Below, piece after piece: positions 1 to 4,930 of a stretch of DNA of 6,798 nt. How positions within the stretch are numbered: position 1 is the first letter of the stretch; each line of letters opens with the position of its first letter. The notes beneath the pieces were generated by a model that was given only the letters and a program-made list of their open reading frames with translations, ran no database searches and had not been told where the DNA came from. Origin of the DNA: Prevotella sp. UBA3837 (GTDB taxonomy: Bacteria > Bacteroidota > Bacteroidia > Bacteroidales > Bacteroidaceae); assembly GCA_002392835.1 (NCBI GenBank), contig DGHX01000151.1:695-7492 (forward strand). The letters are read 5' to 3'. The position numbers and the translations under genes were made by a program.

Positions 1-14
1 GGCTGTACTCTGCC

Positions 15-27
15 GCCCCTTCGGGGC
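15..27. repeat. Small GC-rich hairpin near left edge
   Basis: GCCCC-TTC-GGGGC is followed on the plus strand by TTTCTC. It could serve as a weak terminator for a plus-strand gene ending left of the window, converging on the surface-protein gene. On the minus strand nothing T-rich follows, so it is not a clear terminator for the surface-protein gene, whose stop is about 70 bases away. The stem is only five pairs. Confidence 0.3.
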
Positions 28-94
28 TTTCTCAACCATACCGGTCGAAAAAACTAGCAACTATTGTTACTGCGAAGCCCTTGACGGAGCACCG

Positions 95-3000
95 TTAGTT
101 CAACAAAGGACTCAGGCGTTCTTCAATCCCATTCAATCGATCTGCGTAGTCCCCCAACTCGAATTGGAGCGCTTCGGCCTCCTGCCTACTGGTTATGTCA
201 TCTATCCTCGTAAACATACCTTGTAGCTGAGTGCTTATTTCCTCGAGATAGTTCTCAGACACCCACACAGCGATATTCGAGGTGTTGGGCGACTGGTCTT
301 TAATACCTTTAATCATATCCTGCAACTTACTCACTTTGTCACAACACACCTCCGTGCGTTGTTGCAGGTACTTTTTGTCTGCGTCCGGGTTATACTGAAT
401 CAAGTGCATGTTGGCCTGCAGTGCGCTTACATCCGCCTGGATGCCAAGCAAAGTCGTCAGCGCTTCGTCTTTCTGCTGCTTGTTGCTGACATTATTGATG
501 TCCGTCTCCACCTGGCTGATGCGCTGCGTCAGCTGGTTCCACATGCCGTATGCCTCAGCACAGTCGTTGCTGGTGGGCTCGCCTTGCAGGCTGAGCTTCT
601 CCTGCAGGACAAGCCCCAGTTGCTCATGATCTGCCTTGATAGACGTGAGCCGAACCTTCAGATCCCGCTGCAAGTTCTCCTTCACCACCTGCTTCACGAG
701 CAGCGTGACGTCGGCGATGGTAAGCTCGCCGTCGTAGTTCATGTCGCCAAGCACCTCCTGAACGTCGGTGGGTGTGGTGACGCCGAGGACGAGGTCTTTC
801 AGTTGCAGCACGTCGGCCATGCTGAGCACGGCGTCGTTGTTCACGTCTCCCTTCAGTGTGACGGTGCCGGTGAAGTAGCCCGGGTTGCCGTCAGCATCAG
901 GATGGGCGTAGGCAGCGTCCATGTTGCCTTCGTCCCATGCTGTGCCCGCGCCGCCCACGAGGCTGTAGCAGCTCAGGAACATATGCTCAGACTGTAGCTG
1001 CTTTCCGTTGTTCTGTGCCACCAGTGCCCAGTCGGTGTCGGCTAAGATGGTGGTGAGTGCATCGCACCCGGCAAACATAGCCTTCATATTCGTCACGTTA
1101 GCCGTGTTGAAGCCCCACACATTGAGCGTCACCAGTTTCTTGCAGTCGGCGAACATCTGTGGCATCGTCTCCACCTTTTCGGTGTTGAAGTGTGAGAGGT
1201 CTATGTTCTCCAGGTTATGGCAGTTCGAGAACATGCTGTTCATGTTTGTCACGTTCTCTGTGTTCAGGTTCTGCATGCCCTCTATCGACGTCAGGTTTCG
1301 CATGTCGTAGAACATGACTTCCGTGCTTTTAAGCCCGTGATAGCCGGCGAAGCTGTCGTCGAACACCACCTTGGTAATAGATCCGGCCTTGGGATTGGTT
1401 CCGTCGCGCCAGCTTTCGTCGTTTGCGTCTCTCCACCCCCATGTGTCATCGTAGCCATAGTAGATGTCATTCGTGAGGTTCTCCATCTGCGTTGCCTCCA
1501 TCCTGCTGTCGTAGCGGAAGGTGAGGGTCTGGCCGCTGAGCACGGCGTAGGGCTTGGCCAGGGTGAAGTAGCCGGGGTTGCCGTCAGCGTCGGGATGGGC
1601 GTAGGCGGCGTCTATATGGCTGCCGTCATACGTTGTGCCGTTGCCGCCCACGAGGCTGGTGCAGCCGAGGAACATGTTGCCAGAATTAAGTCCTTCCTGC
1701 TGCAAGAAGTCGGCTGTGCAGTAGATGGTCTTCAGGGCACCGCAGGCGTCGAACATGCCAACTGTACTTCTCACCTTGTCGGTATTCAGGCTGGTGAGGT
1801 CTGCTACCACTAACGAAGGGCACAGCTGGAACATACCCGCCATGACGATGACGTTCTCCGTGTTCAGACGGTCGAGGTGCATGACGTTGGTCAGCTTAGT
1901 CAAACCATAGAACATGCGATTGGTGCTCTCCAGCCCGTCGTAGTCGGCAAACGACTCGTCGAAGTCAACGGTGGTGATAGTGGCATTATCATGCCAATCC
2001 GGCTGATCATTCCAAGGCAGGTCATAAATCCTCGCCCCCTGGCGCCTGCCCTTCTGGTCATCGTAGTAGAAGGTCAGCTTCTGTTCGTTGCCGCTGAGCA
2101 CAGCGTATGGCTCGTCGGCGGTGAAGTAGCCGGTGGTGGGGTTGGCCATCTCGATGCCTTTCTGGTCTGCATTATAGTTTTTCAGTTGTGTACATAAACC
2201 GAACATCTCACTACCCGAGACGCCATCCCGGTTCCAGTCATCATTGCACCGTATCTTGCTGAGGCTTTGACAATAGTTGAACATAAAATCCATATACGTT
2301 ACGTTCGACGTATCGAAATGTCGTAAGTCGAGTTCTTTCAGATTAATGCAAAAGTTAAACATACTCGACATGTACTTCACGTTCTCGGTATTCAGATTCT
2401 GCAAGCCCTCTATCGATTCGATACTCCGGAAGCCATCGAAGAAGTGGCTCAGGTCGGTCAGCTCATGGCAGTCGGCGAAGCTGTCGTCAATCACCAACTC
2501 GGTAATAGTTGCCGCTGGACTATCATTTAATGTGTACCAGCCCTTCCCTTTGGCGTCATAGACGGTATTTCCCTGCTGCCCCTGCCTGAAACTCTTCAGG
2601 TCGTCGTAGTAGAAGGTGCAGTTGGGATTATTGAATACCGCATAAGCCTGCTTCACTCCCGAGAGGTAGCCGGGGGAGGCTTCTCCCTGGTCGATGTGGG
2701 CGGCGAGGGCGTCGAACCCCAGCGAGCCGCAGGCCGTGCCGTGACTGCCCACGAGGCTGATGCAGCCTGCGAACATGCTGGTACTGGTACTTTCTGTTAC
2801 ACCCTGCGTTGTCCAAAGGTCGCCCACGATGATGGTCTTCAGGCTGCCGCATATCCAGAACATTTTGCTCATGTTGGTGACCTGCCGCGTGTCCAGCGAC
2901 GAGAGGTCGAGCTCCGTCAGCGAGTAGCAGCAGGAGAACATGGATTCCATGTCCGTGACATTCGTCGTCACCAGGTGGTCGAGGTGTCTGACCTCCTTGA

Positions 3001-4615
3001 GGTTCGACAGACCATTGAATAGTCCATGCAGCGAGGTCATCCCGTCGTAGTCGGCAAAACTCTCGTCGAAGTCAACGGCAGTGATGCTCGTGTTGTTGTC
3101 CCACGCCTGTTTATCGGTAGCCGCCGGATTGACGTCGTACACCGTCCCCGCCAGCCTTTTGCGCTTCTGCTTGTCGTAGTAGAAGGTCATCGTGCCCTCG
3201 TCGTCGAGCACGGCGTAGGGTTCGGGGAGGATGTCGATCTTCACAGAGTCGTAGACGATGGTCCTGTCAGTGCCTTCCCCTACACACACCGCCTTTACTT
3301 CTTGGTCATAGTATGCGCCCTCGGGTGATATGAACTGCGAGCCTGACGATGTGTTGACCCTGCCGATGCCCTGGATGGGGCTGTGCCACCAGCCGAAACC
3401 GTTTTCGCCCTGATGGGCAATCTCTGCCCTCAGAGTGGCATTCAGCACACTGATGCTGGCATTCGACGCTCCGGTAATGGCGTATGCATTCTCCTCAGGA
3501 GTGCCATATCCCTGCTGGGAGTCGGAAGCCTGTGCAAAGGCCTTTACCGTGCAGTCCTGTATGGTAAGCGTGTAGCCACCGTTAATCATGATGGCGGTGC
3601 CATCGAACATACTACCTACTTTGAGCGAGCCGTCGCCTTTGATGGTGCAGTGTTGGTTGACGATGATGCCCATCTTGCAGGGTATCTCGTTGTCGCCCTC
3701 CAGGACGATGGTCACCGGTGCGTCCAGCTCCAGGCCTACATCCGCCATGACCTCGTCGAACCTGACGTTGGCCAGCGTCAGCGTGTAGGTAGCGGGGTCG
3801 AAGGTCACCATGCCCTGACTCACCACATTGAAGCCACCGTCCATGCTGATATCCGTATAGTTGTCTGCAGTGAGCTGCACGCCGCCGATCTTCACGTCGT
3901 ACACGGTGTCGATGAACGACAGGTCGTAATGCAGTTGGTTGCCGCCAGCGTAATAGCATTTCTGGGCGCTGTTCCACTCGGCGCTGCTGTCCAGCCGTGT
4001 GCCGTTCTGCAGCTGCACAGCATTGGCTTGCACCGGGATGTAGACATCCTGGATGTTGAGTGTAGCACCGTCGAGCGTCAGGTTGCCGTTCTCTACACGT
4101 ACTCCCCATATCCAGTCGTTTGAGCGGTTGCTCTTTAGGGTCACCTCGCAGTCCTTCAGGGTGAGGTCGCCGCTGCTGACATAGATGAGTTCGCCAAGGT
4201 TTGCTGCTTTCTCCACATGCAGCTTGCCTGACGCATCGTTGCCTTCGATGGTCAGCGCCGTTGTGCTCTGAATGACACAGTCGTCGCTGCCGGCCACGCT
4301 GTTCTTAATCACGTTTTCTCCTACGAGCACAATCTTCAGCCCCTCGATATCTGAGGTGATGGGACTCGGATAAGCTGTGAGAGCCGTGGTGAGGTCGATG
4401 GTGGCGTTGGTGAGCGTCAGCGTCTTGTTACTATGGCTGTAGGTCACCGTGCCAGCAGTCACGCTCTCGATGTTCTCAAGGTGCGCACTGTTCTCACTCG
4501 TCACCTGCGTGCCTGCTATCCACAGGTTGTAGAAGAGAACCGACTCCTCCGCCCAGCCTGAGGCCGTGGCGAGGATGGCCATCATCGTGGCCAGGAAAAA
4601 TCTTAGTCGTTTCAT
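95..4615 (-). CDS. Large secreted BspA-type leucine-rich-repeat protein with dockerin-like module
   Basis: The start is the ATG at 4613-4615, giving 1506 residues. It is followed at once by a type I signal peptide (residues 1-22: MKRLRFF, a hydrophobic core, cleavage expected after GWA). The open frame runs 30 codons further upstream, but that part is not signal-like and overlaps the predicted promoter. There is no lipobox cysteine. Domains in order: two related beta-rich domains (about 29-238 and 239-460), each opening with a YxxxIxGxQ(V/L)T motif and carrying a GxVTxxxxxxTLTL motif; four tandem modules (466-656, 657-835, 836-1021, 1022-1249) of BspA/DUF285-like 26-residue repeats (NTxNVTxMxxMFxxCxxL); a dockerin-like pair of calcium loops (1257-1268 and 1291-1302); and a helical tail (1313-1506). 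Such proteins are exported and often serve adhesion or surface binding; the ligand here is unknown. No type IX sorting domain is visible at the C-terminus. The domain calls are firm as repeat patterns; the role in adhesion is inference. Confidence 0.92.
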   Translation of the reverse strand: MKRLRFFLATMMAILATASGWAEESVLFYNLWIAGTQVTSENSAHLENIESVTAGTVTYSHSNKTLTLTNATIDLTTALTAYPSPITSDIEGLKIVLVGENVIKNSVAGSDDCVIQSTTALTIEGNDASGKLHVEKAANLGELIYVSSGDLTLKDCEVTLKSNRSNDWIWGVRVENGNLTLDGATLNIQDVYIPVQANAVQLQNGTRLDSSAEWNSAQKCYYAGGNQLHYDLSFIDTVYDVKIGGVQLTADNYTDISMDGGFNVVSQGMVTFDPATYTLTLANVRFDEVMADVGLELDAPVTIVLEGDNEIPCKMGIIVNQHCTIKGDGSLKVGSMFDGTAIMINGGYTLTIQDCTVKAFAQASDSQQGYGTPEENAYAITGASNASISVLNATLRAEIAHQGENGFGWWHSPIQGIGRVNTSSGSQFISPEGAYYDQEVKAVCVGEGTDRTIVYDSVKIDILPEPYAVLDDEGTMTFYYDKQKRKRLAGTVYDVNPAATDKQAWDNNTSITAVDFDESFADYDGMTSLHGLFNGLSNLKEVRHLDHLVTTNVTDMESMFSCCYSLTELDLSSLDTRQVTNMSKMFWICGSLKTIIVGDLWTTQGVTESTSTSMFAGCISLVGSHGTACGSLGFDALAAHIDQGEASPGYLSGVKQAYAVFNNPNCTFYYDDLKSFRQGQQGNTVYDAKGKGWYTLNDSPAATITELVIDDSFADCHELTDLSHFFDGFRSIESIEGLQNLNTENVKYMSSMFNFCINLKELDLRHFDTSNVTYMDFMFNYCQSLSKIRCNDDWNRDGVSGSEMFGLCTQLKNYNADQKGIEMANPTTGYFTADEPYAVLSGNEQKLTFYYDDQKGRRQGARIYDLPWNDQPDWHDNATITTVDFDESFADYDGLESTNRMFYGLTKLTNVMHLDRLNTENVIVMAGMFQLCPSLVVADLTSLNTDKVRSTVGMFDACGALKTIYCTADFLQQEGLNSGNMFLGCTSLVGGNGTTYDGSHIDAAYAHPDADGNPGYFTLAKPYAVLSGQTLTFRYDSRMEATQMENLTNDIYYGYDDTWGWRDANDESWRDGTNPKAGSITKVVFDDSFAGYHGLKSTEVMFYDMRNLTSIEGMQNLNTENVTNMNSMFSNCHNLENIDLSHFNTEKVETMPQMFADCKKLVTLNVWGFNTANVTNMKAMFAGCDALTTILADTDWALVAQNNGKQLQSEHMFLSCYSLVGGAGTAWDEGNMDAAYAHPDADGNPGYFTGTVTLKGDVNNDAVLSMADVLQLKDLVLGVTTPTDVQEVLGDMNYDGELTIADVTLLVKQVVKENLQRDLKVRLTSIKADHEQLGLVLQEKLSLQGEPTSNDCAEAYGMWNQLTQRISQVETDINNVSNKQQKDEALTTLLGIQADVSALQANMHLIQYNPDADKKYLQQRTEVCCDKVSKLQDMIKGIKDQSPNTSNIAVWVSENYLEEISTQLQGMFTRIDDITSRQEAEALQFELGDYADRLNGIEERLSPLLN
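870..922 (-). repeat. 53-bp near-identical direct repeat, copy 1 (copy 2 at 1563-1615)
   Basis: This stretch and 1563-1615 differ at only 5 of 53 bases and encode the same peptide, DAAYAHPDADGNPGYFT apart from its edges. The copies are 693 bp apart and close the third and fourth supramodules. Modules one and two end with diverged versions, so the third and fourth are the most recently duplicated or homogenised pair. Confidence 0.75.
1563..1615 (-). repeat. 53-bp near-identical direct repeat, copy 2 (copy 1 at 870-922)
   Basis: This is the partner of the repeat at 870-922 and ends the third leucine-rich module. The substitutions are nearly all at third codon positions, so the peptide is conserved while the DNA drifts. 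Confidence 0.75.
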
Positions 4616-4701
4616 AGCTGTACTATATTTATATTCATTGTTTTCGGGTGTCAAAGGGAGGGGCTGGCATGCAGCTGTCGTGCACACACAGATATTGCGT
4701 G

Positions 4702-4710
4702 GCAAAGTTA
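4702..4710 (-). promoter_or_regulatory. Bacteroidetes-type -7 promoter element for the surface-protein gene
   Basis: The minus strand reads TAACTTTGC, a full match to the TAnnTTTG consensus recognised by the Bacteroidetes primary sigma factor. Transcription would start near 4695-4698, giving an untranslated leader of about 80 bases before the ATG at 4615. The matching TTTG at -33 is missing: the expected place (around 4730-4735) reads ACAAG, part of a direct repeat. This suggests a promoter that needs an activator. The element match is seen; its activity is inference. Confidence 0.6.
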
Positions 4711-4730
4711 GGCATTAATGGCGAAAAAGG

Positions 4731-4767
4731 CTTGTATATTTACGTCAAAATCTTGTCGATTTACGAC
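4731..4767 (-). promoter_or_regulatory. Pair of 16-bp direct repeats, 21 bp apart, likely activator site
   Basis: On the minus strand the distal copy (4767-4752) reads GTCGTAAATCGACAAG and the proximal copy (4746-4731) reads GACGTAAATATACAAG, matching at 13 of 16 positions. The start-to-start distance is 21 bp, two turns of the helix, so a dimer or a two-headed protein would meet both on the same face. The proximal copy lies about 20 bp upstream of the -7 element and takes the place of the -33 box. AraC-type and LytTR-type regulators commonly use direct repeats with this spacing. The AraC-type regulator encoded just upstream is the obvious candidate, but nothing in the sequence proves that it binds here. 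Confidence 0.5.
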
Positions 4768-4840
4768 ATTATGCTGATTTTTGCAAGAAAATGGGGGACG
4801 GGAATGGGGTTTAAATGCCTGCGGCTACCACAGGGGAACT

Positions 4841-4860
4841 TTCACGGCAATGGACGTGAA
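4841..4860. repeat. Inverted repeat with 6-bp arms and 8-base loop
   Basis: TTCACG (4841-4846) and CGTGAA (4855-4860) are perfect inverted copies around GCAATGGA. A related TTCACGG sequence with a following CGTG occurs again at about 4900-4917. The arms are short and no T run follows, so I claim only a possible small hairpin or dyad site. Confidence 0.3.
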
Positions 4861-4873
4861 GATTTTCTTTTCT

Positions 4874-4891
4874 GCCTGCGGCGCCGCAGGC
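4874..4891. repeat. Perfect 18-bp GC-rich palindrome after the regulator gene
   Basis: Nine bases (GCCTGCGGC) are followed directly by their reverse complement. CTTTT and AAAAG flank the two sides and could lengthen the stem with a two-base bulge. It lies 40 bases beyond the regulator's stop codon, the right place for a transcript-end hairpin. However, no run of T follows it on the minus strand (AGAAAAGAAAATC), so a classical intrinsic terminator is not supported. It could be an mRNA 3'-end stabilising hairpin or part of a dispersed palindromic repeat. Confidence 0.5.
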
Positions 4892-4930
4892 AAAAGGCAT
4901 TCACGGTCATTCGCGTGGCGCAACGGCATG

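Larger units (their letters stand above)
860..3220 (-). repeat. Four tandem leucine-rich supramodules inside the surface-protein gene
   Basis: Four units begin with (P/A)YAV(L/F) at codons 3218-3220, 2645-2647, 2108-2110 and 1550-1552. Each continues with a TFxYD strand motif, a V(F/I)DxSFA(D/G)xxxL cap, two or three 26-residue NTxNVxxM repeats, and a final MFxxC unit. Units one, three and four then have an SLVG segment, and all end in a GY(F/L) motif. The units are about 191, 179, 186 and 228 residues long; the fourth has one extra 26-residue repeat. There are 13 MFxxCxxL units in total. The pattern indicates duplication of whole modules rather than of single 26-residue repeats. Confidence 0.85.
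4616..4930. other. 315-bp intergenic region between regulator and surface-protein gene
   Basis: I see no credible gene on either strand. Reading leftwards on the minus strand, it holds a GC-rich palindrome 40 bases past the regulator stop, a small inverted repeat, a second copy of one palindrome arm, two 21-bp-spaced direct repeats, a Bacteroidetes -7 element, and an AT-rich leader (about 4616-4640) in front of the ATG. The leader has no Shine-Dalgarno sequence; an A/T-rich leader is normal for Bacteroidetes genes. The size and content of the gap argue that the two genes are transcribed separately. Confidence 0.7.

Noticed and set aside
47..97. T-run (minus strand, 54-47) after the surface-protein stop as an intrinsic terminator
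   Set aside because: The only stem nearby is three or four pairs and is not placed directly before the T run, so it does not make a convincing terminator.
3383..4123. Plus-strand open frame of 246 codons and similar long plus-strand frames
   Set aside because: They lie antisense to a gene with clear repeats and domains, have no recognisable motifs, and arise from GC-rich codon use on the other strand.
4623..4655. TTTGACA (4655-4649) followed after about 18 bases by TATAAATATAG as an alternative promoter
   Set aside because: The -7 part does not fit TAnnTTTG, and transcription would start almost at the ATG. The A/T-rich stretch is better read as the translation leader.
4616..4705. Upstream extension of the surface-protein frame by 30 codons
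   Set aside because: It would start with TTG inside the -7 promoter element, is not signal-like, and would bury the clear signal peptide that begins at the ATG at 4615.
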